Counted from the stretch's first letter, positions 44,256-52,820 are shown. The stretch is 64,000 nt of DNA from Acidobacteriota bacterium (GCA_019639155.1 JAHBSJ010000006.1:1-64000), one strand, 5' to 3'. Numbers and translations are program-made. Notes: generated by a model from the sequence alone, not told the origin.

Positions 44256-44380
44256 AGCCCGCGCGTGAGCAAGGGCGATAGCGAACGACCGGCATAAACG
44301 AAGAAACCGCACACATCTTCTGCCCGCGTACTTTCCGCCTGACCATGCTCCGGATATCGCCCTTGCTCACGCGCGGGCTT
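44256..44380. repeat. 25-bp perfect inverted repeat element (REP/MITE-like)
   Basis: The left arm 44256-44280 (AGCCCGCGCGTGAGC...) and the right arm 44356-44380 are perfect reverse complements over 25 bp, separated by 75 bp. It lies in the non-coding region upstream of def and has no coding potential of its own. It could be a REP-pair or a small non-autonomous mobile element. Confidence 0.75.
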
Positions 44381-44431
44381 CTGCAATTTGGTCTTTGGGC
44401 TGAAGCCCGCGATTCCGTGTGCGGACCGCGA

Positions 44432-44451
44432 CCGTCGGCTAAAGCCGACGG
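44432..44451. repeat. Perfect palindrome
   Basis: CCGTCGGCTAAAGCCGACGG forms a 9-bp stem with a 2-nt loop, lying just after the 25-bp inverted repeat and followed by CAATTC. Together with GGCCGGCAG.../GGGCCGGCG nearby, it suggests a cluster of REP-like palindromes. Confidence 0.65.
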
Positions 44452-44667
44452 CAATTCCAAAGCATAAGATTCAGGCCGGCAGTCTGCGGGCCGGCGTTCA
44501 ACCACCCGGTTCTGGCACAAAAAACGTGCCAGTGTTGCCGGAACCGGCAACCGCCGCAGGTGGTTCTGACAAGAGGCAAGCCTCTCCGCAGTGCGCCCGC
44601 GGCAAGCCGCAAATACACATGCGATGCCTGAAAAGCCTGTGTTTGCGGGCTTTCTTGTTGTTGGAAT

Positions 44668-45146
44668 GGTGTCCGGAGAATGTTTTGTGACCTCCCGAAA
44701 ATGTTTTTTGACCTCAGGAAAATGTTTTTACACCTCCCGAAAATGTTTTTACACCTCCCGAAAATGTTTTTACACCTCCCGAAAATGTTTCTACACCTCC
44801 CGAAAATGTTTTTACACCTCCCGAAAATGTTTCTACACCTCCCGAAAATATTTCTACACCTCCCGAAAATGTTTCTACACCTCCCGAAAATGTTTTTACA
44901 CCTCCCGAAAATGTTTTTTTGCCTCAGGAAAAGGTTTTTCAGCATTTAGAAAAGGATTTTCAGCCGCAGAAGAATATTTCTAAGCACTGAAAGAAGGTTT
45001 CTAAGCACTTAGAAATGGTTTCTAAGCACTTAGAAAAGGTTTTTCAGCACTTAAAGAAGGTTTCTAAACACTTAAAGAAGGTTTCTAAACACTTAGAAAA
45101 GGTTTCTAAGCACTTAGAAAAGGTTTTTCAGCAATGAAAGAAGGTT
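44668..45146. repeat. 21-bp tandem repeat array, about 22 units in two subfamilies
   Basis: The first half (to about 44930) is about 12 units of CACCTCCCGAAAATG + TTTTTA; the second half is about 10 units of CAGCACTTAGAAAAGG + TTTTT or TTTCT. The spacing is 21 bp throughout with a gradual transition. Because 21 is a multiple of 3, spurious open frames appear on both strands (repeating NIFGRCK and KCFYTSR heptapeptides); neither has a plausible start. The stretch 44208-45247 holds no supported gene. Confidence 0.9.
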
Positions 45147-45247
45147 AAAAATCACGGAGAACACATTTCGACGCATAGATCATGCGTTCATCCGCTTAGC
45201 GCAAGAAAATCTTCTGCCATCAAATGCGGTCACCCTGAAACTGAATT

Positions 45248-45805
45248 TCACCGGTCGTCGTCGCGGCCGCCCCTCTTTTCGTCGTCGCCGTCGCGTTTAG
45301 CGTTGTCGTTTGTTGGCTGTGCGGCGGTGCTGCCGGTTTCTTCGCCGCTGCCCAGTTTGGCGCGTTCTGCGTTTGCCCAATTGCAGAGCGCGTCTTTTTC
45401 CGTTTCGGACAAAACGGCGTCGCGATGGCCGTAGGTATAGCTGGGCAGCGGCATTTTTCCTTCGCGGACCTCGTCGCACATCTCCTCTAGCTTGTCGGCA
45501 CGCTGCTTTGCGTTCATGCGTGCGAAGGTGCTGAAGTTGAGCTCTTCGCGGCCTTCGAGGAAATGGCCCTGTATCCACCAGCCGACGGGCTGAATGTACG
45601 TGTACCAAGGGTAAACCGTCTTGTGCGAATGGCAGTCGTTGCAGCTCCGGCCCAATATCAGCGAAATGTCGGGCGGAACGCTGACGGCGGCCTCTAAGGC
45701 CTCCGCGGCGTTGACCGGCGGGTTCGTTTTGTCGATCTGGAACAGCTGAAGAACCGCAAATGCAGCGGCGAGAACGATGACGGCGTATTTGATCGCTCTT
45801 TTCAT
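45248..45805 (-). CDS. Periplasmic haem-binding domain protein (c-type cytochrome-like)
   Basis: 185 residues with an N-terminal signal/anchor (AIKYAVIVLAAAFAVLQLFQ). The domain has SCNDCHSHKTVYPWYTYIQPVGWWIQGHFLEGREELNFS, the pattern of the 'Heme_bd' family, with CNDCH as a c-type haem attachment site. PLPSYTYGHRDAVLSETEKDALCNW follows, where a Met or His may ligate. The tail is rich in Asp, Arg and Lys (KRDGDDEKRGGRDDDR). Likely function: electron carrier or haem sensor in the periplasm. Confidence 0.85.
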   Translation of the reverse strand: MKRAIKYAVIVLAAAFAVLQLFQIDKTNPPVNAAEALEAAVSVPPDISLILGRSCNDCHSHKTVYPWYTYIQPVGWWIQGHFLEGREELNFSTFARMNAKQRADKLEEMCDEVREGKMPLPSYTYGHRDAVLSETEKDALCNWANAERAKLGSGEETGSTAAQPTNDNAKRDGDDEKRGGRDDDR

Positions 45806-45846
45806 ATTTCGATGATACGCCTTTTTTGCCGCGATGAAGCAAAACG

Positions 45847-46746
45847 ATGATATTATTCCGCCGTAAGCGCAATTGCATGTTTCGGCAACGATCGATCAGC
45901 AAGCTCCCTAGCATGGCGGCTTGTCGCCGCGCTGCCGGTGCCGTCTTATTCGTATTAGCCTTTGTCGCTGTATGTCCGGCTGACGATTGCCCCGTTCTTA
46001 TACCCGAAAAGTTGCGTACCGCTGAGATCCTAGATCGAGCCGAACACGTGTCCGCCGTTCTCGACAAGCTCGTCGAAAGACGGGAAGCTTTCCTGAACAG
46101 CGGCGATATCGTGGAGATCTTTCCTGCTCTGTATTTTCACACTACGAGACAATTCTTTGAAAAGGCGTTCGCTTTTGAGAGCGACGTCTCCACGGCTATG
46201 CTCAAGATGATTGAGGCTTTCCACGACGCGTATGAGTACAACCGCATCGCGTTTGACACCGGCGGTGCAAAGGCCGTAGAACCGCATTGGAAGAAATATT
46301 ACGTTCGCGCCAGCCAAGAACGCCGACGCAAACCCGGTAAACCAATATCCCTACTTACAGCCTACGCCATCCTCCTTCACGGTATCGATGCCCACTTGAT
46401 CGACCTCGGCCGAACCGTGAGAAACGAAAGCAGCAGCCACATCGTCCGTTCGGACGCGTTCCGCGAGGCCTATTTCCGCATGAACAAGGTCTTTGCCCGC
46501 GCCGCACAGGCTGCAAACCGTGATCTTTCCGCCGCTCTAGGCATCAGATCCCGTCTATTGGACTTTGAAAGATCACTAAGTTTGGGAGCAAGATACATAA
46601 TTCAAGGACGAACCGCCTCGTGGAACGAAGGGATCGGCGTTGACCCGCTACGCGCCAAAGGGCCTCATCCGGTTATGCCCAGCCAACGCAGATCTTTTTA
46701 CTATTTCACCACCGATGAATCCCATCCCTGCTACGCAACTAGATAG
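45847..46746 (+). CDS. Secreted DUF5995-like protein
   Basis: 299 codons as an open frame. A start at the internal ATG 45913 (MAACRRAAGAVLFVLAFVAVCPADD) gives a clean signal peptide and is preferred. The mature protein is helical: FPALYFHTTRQFFEKAFAF...KPISLLTAYAILLHGIDAHLIDLGRTV resembles the DUF5995 pattern ('alYl-TTr...la.l-NAHI-.Dl'). Biochemical role unknown. The C terminus (RRSFYYFTTDESHPCYATR) may be variable. Confidence 0.55.
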   Translation: MILFRRKRNCMFRQRSISKLPSMAACRRAAGAVLFVLAFVAVCPADDCPVLIPEKLRTAEILDRAEHVSAVLDKLVERREAFLNSGDIVEIFPALYFHTTRQFFEKAFAFESDVSTAMLKMIEAFHDAYEYNRIAFDTGGAKAVEPHWKKYYVRASQERRRKPGKPISLLTAYAILLHGIDAHLIDLGRTVRNESSSHIVRSDAFREAYFRMNKVFARAAQAANRDLSAALGIRSRLLDFERSLSLGARYIIQGRTASWNEGIGVDPLRAKGPHPVMPSQRRSFYYFTTDESHPCYATR

Positions 46747-46800
46747 CCCGGGCCTCATCTCATCTTTATCCTTCAGCCTTTATCCTTTATCCTTTAGGAG

Positions 46801-47622
46801 ATGCTTCACCCGACGGTCATCGCGATACCGATCTTTGCGGCTCTGATCGCCGCCGAAGCGTTTTTCGCCGCCCGCCGCCGCGATCCCGAATACAACGACA
46901 GCAAAGATACCTGGACCAATATTTTTCTGGGCTTTATGAGCGTCGTCTGGGGCGCGATATTCGGGATATTCACCTATTACATCTACGATCTCTGCTACAG
47001 CCTCGCTCCGTTCAAGTTCCCCGCCGACGCGTGGTGGACGTGGGCTGTGCTTTTCTTCGTGGACGACCTCGCATACTACGTTTTCCACCGCGCCAGCCAC
47101 GAGATACGGCTGTTTTGGAACTTTCACGTCGTGCATCACTCCAGCGAACACTACAATCTGAGCGTCGCCGTGCGGCAAAGCTGGTTTAGCGGGCTGCTGC
47201 ATTGGATATTCTACGCGCCGGTCATGCTGCTCGGCTTTGCACCGTGGATGTTCGCACTGATGCACGGCTTTAACCTGATATATCAGTTCTGGATCCACAC
47301 GAAATTCGTCCGCCGCCTCGGCCCGCTCGAATGGATCCTCAACACGCCGTCGCACCACCGCGTGCATCACGGCGTAAACGAAGAATATCTGGACAAGAAC
47401 TACGCGGGCGTACTAATAATCTGGGACAGGCTGTTCGGCAGCTTTGTGCCCGAGACCGAAGAACCGCGTTACGGCATCATAAAACCCATCAAAAGCTACA
47501 ACCCGCTGTGGATAAACACCCACGCATGGTTTGAAATGTTCGCCGCTATCCGTTCAAATAGAGGCTTCAGGGCGAAACTGAGAAGCATCTTCGGCTCGCC
47601 GAATCTCGAAACCACGAATTAG
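46801..47622 (+). CDS. Sterol desaturase / fatty acid hydroxylase family membrane enzyme
   Basis: 273 residues, about 5 TM segments. The di-iron histidine clusters are visible: HRASHE, HVVHHSSEHYN and HHRVHH (SHHRVHHGVNEEYLDKNYAG). The family hydroxylates or desaturates lipids, carotenoids or ether lipids in the inner membrane; the substrate cannot be called. TAGGAG directly abuts the ATG, an unusual spacing. It is followed after 3 bp by the next gene, so an operon with 47626-48765 is likely. Confidence 0.9.
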   Translation: MLHPTVIAIPIFAALIAAEAFFAARRRDPEYNDSKDTWTNIFLGFMSVVWGAIFGIFTYYIYDLCYSLAPFKFPADAWWTWAVLFFVDDLAYYVFHRASHEIRLFWNFHVVHHSSEHYNLSVAVRQSWFSGLLHWIFYAPVMLLGFAPWMFALMHGFNLIYQFWIHTKFVRRLGPLEWILNTPSHHRVHHGVNEEYLDKNYAGVLIIWDRLFGSFVPETEEPRYGIIKPIKSYNPLWINTHAWFEMFAAIRSNRGFRAKLRSIFGSPNLETTN

Positions 47623-47625
47623 AAC

Positions 47626-48354
47626 ATGAAAAGATCCGCGGGACTCGTCTTTATTCTTTTGTTGGCCTCTACTGTGACCATCTTTGGCCAATCCGTCGGC
47701 GTCAAAGGCGAAAAGATCACCTACACCAGACCCGAGCCGTTGAGTGAATACAAAAGTACTTTTACGGTGAATTATCCCCGCATCACGGCCTCTTCGCGCG
47801 AGATTGCGTCAAGGATCGAATCGCTGCTTAGTTATGAAAAGGCTTTCGATTTCACCATCGAAGAGGAGAAAACCGAGCTGCAATGGCTGGAAGAGGCCGA
47901 TTTCGAGGTGAATTACAATGCCAACGGGATATTGAGCATCGAACTGCGGATAGAAGGCTCCGCGGCGTATCCCGATCAGGTCGTAAAGCGTATCAATATC
48001 GACGCGAACCGCGGTGTCAGATTATTTCCCAAAGATGTTTTCCGCAATTTGCCGACGCTCGCGGCCCGTATCAAGCGAATGCAAACCGCCGAGATAGCGG
48101 CAGCGAAACGCGCAATGCGAAAGGACCCCGATGCACAGGACCTCGACCCGAACGAAATGTTCGCAAGGGCGAATTTTCGCACGGCGGAGCTAAATGCATT
48201 TCAGATCACCGACAGAGGCGTGGTGTTTTACTATAATTACGGCTTTCCCCATGTGGTAAAGGCTCTGCAGCCCGACGGTGTTTATACGCTGTCGTGGCGT
48301 GAGATACGGCCATTTATCAAACCCGGAAGTCTGCTGGCAAAGGCCGCGAGATAA
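47626..48354 (+). CDS. Secreted protein, DUF3298-like
   Basis: 242 residues with a signal peptide (SAGLVFILLLASTVTIFG). The mature part (YKSTFTVNYPRITASSREIASRIESLLSYEKAF; ILSIELRIEGSAAYPDQVVKRINIDANRGVRLFPKDVF) has the strand-helix layout of DUF3298/RsiV-type proteins, where 'Y....lN.d...G..l.l.dlf' is typical. No catalytic motif. Periplasmic. Confidence 0.65.
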   Translation: MKRSAGLVFILLLASTVTIFGQSVGVKGEKITYTRPEPLSEYKSTFTVNYPRITASSREIASRIESLLSYEKAFDFTIEEEKTELQWLEEADFEVNYNANGILSIELRIEGSAAYPDQVVKRINIDANRGVRLFPKDVFRNLPTLAARIKRMQTAEIAAAKRAMRKDPDAQDLDPNEMFARANFRTAELNAFQITDRGVVFYYNYGFPHVVKALQPDGVYTLSWREIRPFIKPGSLLAKAAR

Positions 48355-48357
48355 ATT

Positions 48358-48765
48358 ATGTCAGAGAGAAAGATCAGAGTTTTGGTGGCAAAGCCCGGCC
48401 TCGACGGGCATGACCGCGGTGCCAAGGTCATCGCGCGTGCTCTCCGCGACGCCGGAATGGAGGTTATTTACACCGGACTTCGTCAGACGCCCGAGATGAT
48501 CGCTTCCGCGGCACTGCAGGAAGACGTGGATGCGGTCGGCATTTCGATCCTAAGCGGCGCACATAAAACGCTCTGCCCGCGCATAGTTCAGCTGTTGAAA
48601 GAGAACGGAATGGACGACACGCTGGTTTTAGTGGGCGGCATAGTTCCGAAAGAGGACATCCAACCGCTAAAGGACGCGGGCGTGTCGGAGGTATTCCTTC
48701 CCGGAACGTCGACCGAGGACATCGTCAGTTTTCTTAAGGAAAACGTCAGGCCCGGCCTTTCGTAG
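48358..48765 (+). CDS. Cobalamin-binding (methylmalonyl-CoA mutase C-terminal-type) protein
   Basis: 135 residues, a stand-alone B12-binding domain. Signature: [33 protein letters not shown] (DxHxxG with the cobalt-ligating His), [11 protein letters not shown] (SxL) and [23 protein letters not shown] (GG). In methylmalonyl-CoA or isobutyryl-CoA mutases with split subunits, this is the small subunit that pairs with a separate catalytic subunit not found in this window. It starts 3 bp after the previous stop codon. Confidence 0.9.
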   Translation: MSERKIRVLVAKPGLDGHDRGAKVIARALRDAGMEVIYTGLRQTPEMIASAALQEDVDAVGISILSGAHKTLCPRIVQLLKENGMDDTLVLVGGIVPKEDIQPLKDAGVSEVFLPGTSTEDIVSFLKENVRPGLS

Positions 48766-48792
48766 CAGAAGTACAATGAAAAGGAGGAGTCG

Positions 48793-49122
48793 ATGAAAAA
48801 GACGATCACATCACTAACGTTGGGTATATTCATGGCGGCATCTGTCGTCATCATTGGCGGAACCGGCACTGCCGCGGCTGCCGAACCGGCTGCTCAAACA
48901 AAACGCAAACAGCAGAATGTCGGCCTCATCCGCCGCGGTTACCGAAGCGGAAAAAAGGGAGCAAAAGCAACTTATAAAGGCGGGCGTTGGGTTACCGTAA
49001 AAACCTATCGAGGCGGCCGTTTGGTCACACGACGCGTATGGCAGGCAGGCCGTTGGGTTACAGTGAAAACCGCGAACGGCACGAAACGCGTCTTCCGGCG
49101 CTCGAAACAAGTTATTTATTAA
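48793..49122 (+). CDS. Small secreted basic protein with Gly-Gly-Arg repeats
   Basis: 109 residues. A signal peptide (SLTLGIFMAASVVIIGGTGTAAAA) is followed by a strongly basic mature part with repeated KGGRWVTVKTYRGGRLVTRRVWQAGRWVTVKT. A good AAGGAGG precedes the ATG. No family was recognised. A hairpin terminator follows. Confidence 0.65.
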   Translation: MKKTITSLTLGIFMAASVVIIGGTGTAAAAEPAAQTKRKQQNVGLIRRGYRSGKKGAKATYKGGRWVTVKTYRGGRLVTRRVWQAGRWVTVKTANGTKRVFRRSKQVIY

Positions 49123-49145
49123 CGCCGTCAAAGGTCCGATAAATT

Positions 49146-49184
49146 GGCTGGAGTTTGCGTAAAGCATCTCCAGCCTTTATTTTT
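49146..49184 (+). terminator. Hairpin terminator abutting the AtuA start codon
   Basis: GGCTGGAG (49146-49153) pairs with CTCCAGCC (49168-49175), followed by TTTATTTTTG. It ends the preceding small gene and lies only 5 bp before the ATG at 49190. Confidence 0.75.
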
Positions 49185-49189
49185 GTTGT

Positions 49190-50611
49190 ATGAAAGAGAA
49201 AGTGCGTGTAGCAGGCGGCCAAGGGTTTTGGGGAGATCTTCTGACGGCTCCGGTGGATCAGGTTCGCAAAGGCCCGATCGACTATTTGATGCTCGATTAC
49301 CTCGCCGAGGTGACGATGTCGATCGTCCAGAAGCAGAAACAACGCGATCCGAACGCCGGTTATGCGCGTGATTTCGTAACGCTGATGCGCGAAATATTGC
49401 CCGATTGCGTCGAAAAAGACATCAAGGTCCTCTCAAACGCCGGCGGGGTCAACGTAAACGGCTGCGCAAATGCCATTGCCGACGTCGCACGCGAACTCGG
49501 CCTCCAGGGCAAAGTAAAGATCGGCGTCATTACGGGCGACGATATCCTAGACAAATTAGATCAGTTCATCGCCGATGGCGTTGAGCTGAATTCGATGGAC
49601 GACGGCACGCCCTTGTCCGCCATCCGCGACAAAGTTCAATCCGCGAACGTCTATCTCGGCGCCGAGGCCTTAGTAGACGCACTAGGCAAAGGTGCGAACG
49701 TAATCGTCGGCGGCCGTTTGACCGACACGGGCCTGACGCTGGCTCCGCTGATGCACGAATTTGGCTGGACGTTCGACGATTACGACAAAGTCTCGGCCGG
49801 AACGATCGCGGGCCACATCATCGAATGCGGTGCCCAATCGAGTGGCGGCAACTGCCAGTACGATTGGCAAAACATCCCCGATATGGCGAACATCGGCTTC
49901 CCGATCATCGAAGCTTCGCCCGACGGGACATTCATCGTCACCAAACACGAAGGCACCGGCGGCCGCGTCAACATTCAGTCCGTCAAAGAGCAGCTTCTCT
50001 ACGAAATGGGCGACCCGCACGAATACATCACGCCCGACGTCGTCGCCGATTTCACGACAATTCAGCTTGCGAATGACGGCTCCGATCGTGTCCGAGTATT
50101 CGGCATAAAGGGCAACCCGAAAACCGACTTCTACAAGGTTTCGATCGCTTATTCTGCCGGCTGGAAGGCTGTCGGCACGCTTGTTTATGCATGGCCCGAC
50201 GCCCTAAAGAAAGCCAAAGCCGCCGACCGCATCTTGCGTGAGAGATTAAACAACCTCGGCCTAAATTTCGACACCATCCTAACCGAATTCGTCGGAGTCA
50301 ATGCGACGCACGGACATCTCGCCGGAACGCAGGCATCCTTGCCTGCCTCTTCTGACTCATCACACATCACTCATCACTCATCACTTTCCTCTGACATCCC
50401 CGAAGTCCAGCTCCGCATCGGCGTCCGCGGCCAAACCAAAGCCGACGTCGAACGTTTCACCAAAGAGATCGCCCCGCTCATCCTCACCGGCCCGCCCGCC
50501 GTCACAGGCTTCGCCGGCGGCCGCCCCAAAGTCGAAGAGATCATGGCCTACTTCCCCACCCTGATTCCCAAGTCGTTGATCCAAACAAAGGTCGACATCG
50601 TCGAGGCGTAG
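49190..50611 (+). CDS. atuA: AtuA-like (DUF1446) acyclic terpene utilisation protein, N-terminal domain only
   Basis: 473 residues. [76 protein letters not shown] and [19 protein letters not shown] are typical of the AtuA family. These proteins are linked to acyclic terpene/branched acyl-CoA breakdown; the exact reaction is unclear. The usual C-terminal domain (LVDIAHARSGDKGDTANVGL) is absent here and is encoded separately at 55451-55768. Around residues 380-405 a low-complexity insert ([12 protein letters not shown]) is present. There is no clear ribosome site; a terminator sits just upstream. Confidence 0.88.
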   Translation: MKEKVRVAGGQGFWGDLLTAPVDQVRKGPIDYLMLDYLAEVTMSIVQKQKQRDPNAGYARDFVTLMREILPDCVEKDIKVLSNAGGVNVNGCANAIADVARELGLQGKVKIGVITGDDILDKLDQFIADGVELNSMDDGTPLSAIRDKVQSANVYLGAEALVDALGKGANVIVGGRLTDTGLTLAPLMHEFGWTFDDYDKVSAGTIAGHIIECGAQSSGGNCQYDWQNIPDMANIGFPIIEASPDGTFIVTKHEGTGGRVNIQSVKEQLLYEMGDPHEYITPDVVADFTTIQLANDGSDRVRVFGIKGNPKTDFYKVSIAYSAGWKAVGTLVYAWPDALKKAKAADRILRERLNNLGLNFDTILTEFVGVNATHGHLAGTQASLPASSDSSHITHHSSLSSDIPEVQLRIGVRGQTKADVERFTKEIAPLILTGPPAVTGFAGGRPKVEEIMAYFPTLIPKSLIQTKVDIVEA

Positions 50612-50613
50612 AT

Positions 50614-50910
50614 ATGAGATACGATTTTGATTGGGATCCAAAAAAGGCCAAAGCGAACGCTCGCAAACATCAAGTAAGTTTTGAGCGTGCGACGACCATC
50701 TTTCGCGATCCTAATCTTCTTTCGATCCCTGACGAAGGGCATAGCGAATCCGAAGAGAGATGGATTACAATAGGTTTAGACGAGAACGGCATTCTGATCG
50801 TATTGGTGCATACATTTGAGAAGATACTTGCTAGCTCAGCAAGGATCCGAATTATCTCGGCTAGAAAGGCCACAAAGAAGGAGACGAAAAACTATGAAGA
50901 AGGAATATGA
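50614..50910 (+). CDS. brnT: BrnT-family toxin
   Basis: 98 residues. MRYDFDWDPKKAKANARKHQVSFERATTIF matches the BrnT signature (FDWDpxKAxxNxxKHxVsFexA), and RIISARKATKKETKNYEEG is the conserved C-terminal part with the Arg-x-Ile-Ser-Ala-Arg catalytic motif. BrnT is a RelE-like ribonuclease that slows translation. It starts 2 bp after atuA. Its antitoxin overlaps the 3' end by 17 bp. Confidence 0.92.
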   Translation: MRYDFDWDPKKAKANARKHQVSFERATTIFRDPNLLSIPDEGHSESEERWITIGLDENGILIVLVHTFEKILASSARIRIISARKATKKETKNYEEGI

Positions 50911-51088
50911 TTTCTCTAAAGGCGAACGTGGCAAATTCCACAACCCTGACGGCGAGCTCAATCTGCCGATCTATCTCGACCGCGAAATAGCTGATTTCGT
51001 GCAGAAGTTATCTGTAGAAAAGAAGATCGATCGCAGTCAGGTCGTCAACAAACTTCTCCGAAAGGACATGGAGATCATCAAGCTTTGA
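50894..51088 (+). CDS. BrnT-associated antitoxin (ribbon-helix-helix-like)
   Basis: 64 residues from ATG 50894 (MKKEYDFSKGERGKFHNPDGELN). The phrase YDFSKG-RGKF--P is frequent in antitoxins next to BrnT. The C-terminal part (LPIYLDREIADFVQKLSVEKKIDRSQVVNKLLRKDMEI) has the strand-helix-helix form that would bind the toxin and the operator. It is not the classical BrnA sequence but occupies its place. Confidence 0.85.
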   Translation: MKKEYDFSKGERGKFHNPDGELNLPIYLDREIADFVQKLSVEKKIDRSQVVNKLLRKDMEIIKL

Positions 51089-51240
51089 AGATCAATTATT
51101 ATCCGGAAACAGATTCGCTCTACATCGACCTTTCACACAAAACCAGCGTCGAGAGCCGCGAGGTTTCCGAAGATTTTGTTCTTGATTACGATGAGTCCGG
51201 CAACCTCGTCGGAGACGATATAGATCACGCGAGCAAGTAG
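51085..51240 (+). CDS. DUF2283 small protein
   Basis: 51 residues beginning with TTG at 51085, overlapping the antitoxin stop (TTGA). KINYYPETDSLYIDLS...SREVSEDFVLDYDESGNLVG matches DUF2283 (usual form 'YD-etDalYi-l...ilDyd--G-lvGieil'); the end is GDDIDHASK. The family often accompanies toxin-antitoxin genes; its role is unknown. This gene is short and easy to miss. Confidence 0.75.
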   Translation: MKINYYPETDSLYIDLSHKTSVESREVSEDFVLDYDESGNLVGDDIDHASK

Positions 51241-51299
51241 ATGGATATTCGAGAGATCGTCTTGGGAATTTTGCCATTAGAAACGACTCAGGTTTTTGC

Positions 51300-51463
51300 G
51301 TAGATATCCAAGTCGCCGCCCAATGGGCTTTTCACGACTTCATCCTCGGAGCCAAAACCCAAGTCAAAGCCCAGTTCGGCGACAGCTCAAACGAGATCCG
51401 AGCCCTCGGCCTCAAGAAAAAGAGCAAATACAAGTCACCGACGAAGAAGAAACCTACACCCTA
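51300..51463 (+). pseudogene. Gene remnant (C-terminal fragment)
   Basis: One frame reads VAAQWAFHDFILGAKTQV...FGDSSNEIRALGLKKKSKYKSPTKKK and then stops. It has no start codon nearby and looks like the C terminus of a small helical protein. The 5' part is lost or merged with the DUF2283 gene. The rest of 51241-51509 shows nothing else. Confidence 0.35.
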
Positions 51464-51509
51464 ATCCATACGTTCAAAGGCTGCTAAGGCGGCTTTCGTC
51501 GATATGACC

Positions 51510-52025
51510 TTATTTCATAGGGCTTTGAACGTATACTTTGAAAGAATCCAGTGTTCGAATTACATCATGATCGTTTCGGCCCGCAGTCCACAAAGCCATA
51601 GTACAGTAGAGGCGAGTATCAACCATGAAATAACGGGTGACCACCGTATAACCATCGCTTTCCCGACTTACAATTTCAACACCCGGGTAGCCGTCTATTC
51701 CGATATTTTTCCGTGATACAACCTTAGCCGATTTGGGAATCGCACCGATGTATCCATCGGCAGAAGCATTAACTGCACTTTCGGCAAATTCCTTCTTCGC
51801 ATCCAAATTGTCCGCGAAGCTAACCATAAAGGAAGCTCTCTCGGTTCGCCACCAAAGCTTCTTGCCTCCAAGTTTTGATTCTGCACTGTTCCTATCTTCA
51901 GTTGGCGTGAAATTGAGATCGATAGAGAATCTTCCTTCGGACGAGACGTATACCTTACTCTGTGCGCAGGCCTGAACACTAAACACCAAGACAATGAGCA
52001 AGAAAATAGAAAACAGTCTTAACAT
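51510..52025 (-). CDS. Secreted hypothetical protein
   Basis: 171 residues. A signal segment (LFSIFLLIVLVFSVQACAQ) has a possible lipobox at Cys20 or cleavage after ACA. The mature part (YVSSEGRFSIDLNFTPTEDRN...IDGYPGVEIVSRESDGYTVVTRYFMVDTRLYCTMALW) has the PsbP/DUF1795 look ('G-f-i--P....'). It is the last gene of a minus-strand group. Family call tentative. Confidence 0.6.
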   Translation of the reverse strand: MLRLFSIFLLIVLVFSVQACAQSKVYVSSEGRFSIDLNFTPTEDRNSAESKLGGKKLWWRTERASFMVSFADNLDAKKEFAESAVNASADGYIGAIPKSAKVVSRKNIGIDGYPGVEIVSRESDGYTVVTRYFMVDTRLYCTMALWTAGRNDHDVIRTLDSFKVYVQSPMK

Positions 52026-52049
52026 AATTTAAGCCCCCATTCGGCGAGA

Positions 52050-52805
52050 TCATTTCTCCAAAAACCTCGCAATTCCCTTCTGACAATCCTCAGTCATACG
52101 AGCTTCGGCGTTTACTTTGGCACCTTGTTCGATTGCCGAGGCGAAATCTAGTTCATCGATGTCGTAGAGCAGGCGTTTGGTCATTTGGACGGCGGAGGCA
52201 CTGAGTTTTTCGTACTGTTTGGCGATCGTGATGACCTCGGAGTCGAGATCTTCGCCTTGGATGATGGCTTCGACGATACCGCGATCTCGAAGTTCGGCGG
52301 CGGTGATCTCGTTTCCTAGCGTGAGAGTCGCAAATGCGTCTTTCTCCGTCATGTTCCTACGCAAAATGGCCGCGACCATTGCCGGCACGAATCCGATCTT
52401 GACCTCGGGAAACCCAAACCGGGCTTCGTCGTGTGCAAAGATCACATCACACGCCAGCGCCAGCCCAAAACCACCAGCCAAAGCCCTGCCCTTTACCGCA
52501 GCAATAACAGGCTGACGAACGCGACGGATCAGTTTGTACAATTCCCCAAGCGACCGCGCGTCCTCAAGATTCTCTTCGTGCGAAGCACTAGCGATCTTCT
52601 GCAACGCCGAAAGATCTGCCCCCGAACAAAAGTCTTTGCCCGCACCCCGCATAACGATCGCCCGCACCGATTCATCCGCATCAGCCTCACGCAAAGCATC
52701 TTTCAACTCCGCGATCAGTTCGTCATTCAACGCATTACGTTTGTCCGGACGGTTTAGGGTGATCGTGCGAACACGGCTTTCGGTATTGGTCGTGACAACA
52801 TTCAT
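52050..52805 (-). CDS. Enoyl-CoA hydratase/isomerase family protein
   Basis: 251 residues from ATG 52805 (MNVVTTNTESRVRTITLNRPDKRNALN). Crotonase fold: GAGKDFCSGADLSAL (oxyanion loop), VIAAVKGRALAGGFGLALACDVIFAHDEARFGFPEVKIGFVPAM (catalytic Glu region), and the C-terminal helices complete. Likely acts on a branched or unsaturated acyl-CoA in the same pathway as AtuA; the substrate is not determinable. It lies 15 bp after the S41 gene. Confidence 0.92.
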   Translation of the reverse strand: MNVVTTNTESRVRTITLNRPDKRNALNDELIAELKDALREADADESVRAIVMRGAGKDFCSGADLSALQKIASASHEENLEDARSLGELYKLIRRVRQPVIAAVKGRALAGGFGLALACDVIFAHDEARFGFPEVKIGFVPAMVAAILRRNMTEKDAFATLTLGNEITAAELRDRGIVEAIIQGEDLDSEVITIAKQYEKLSASAVQMTKRLLYDIDELDFASAIEQGAKVNAEARMTEDCQKGIARFLEK

Positions 52806-52820
52806 TGTTAGCCTCAAAAA

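Noticed and set aside
44439..44983. Long open frames on both strands made of heptapeptide repeats (NIFGRCK; KCFYTSR)
   Set aside because: They arise because the 21-bp repeat is a multiple of three; no start signal supports either and both strands are equally open.
44668..45146. Possible CRISPR array
   Set aside because: Units are contiguous 21-bp repeats without unique spacers, and no cas genes are near.
45297..46067. 256-codon minus-strand frame
   Set aside because: Overlaps the haem-binding protein in another frame and runs into the divergent gene; Arg-rich shadow composition.
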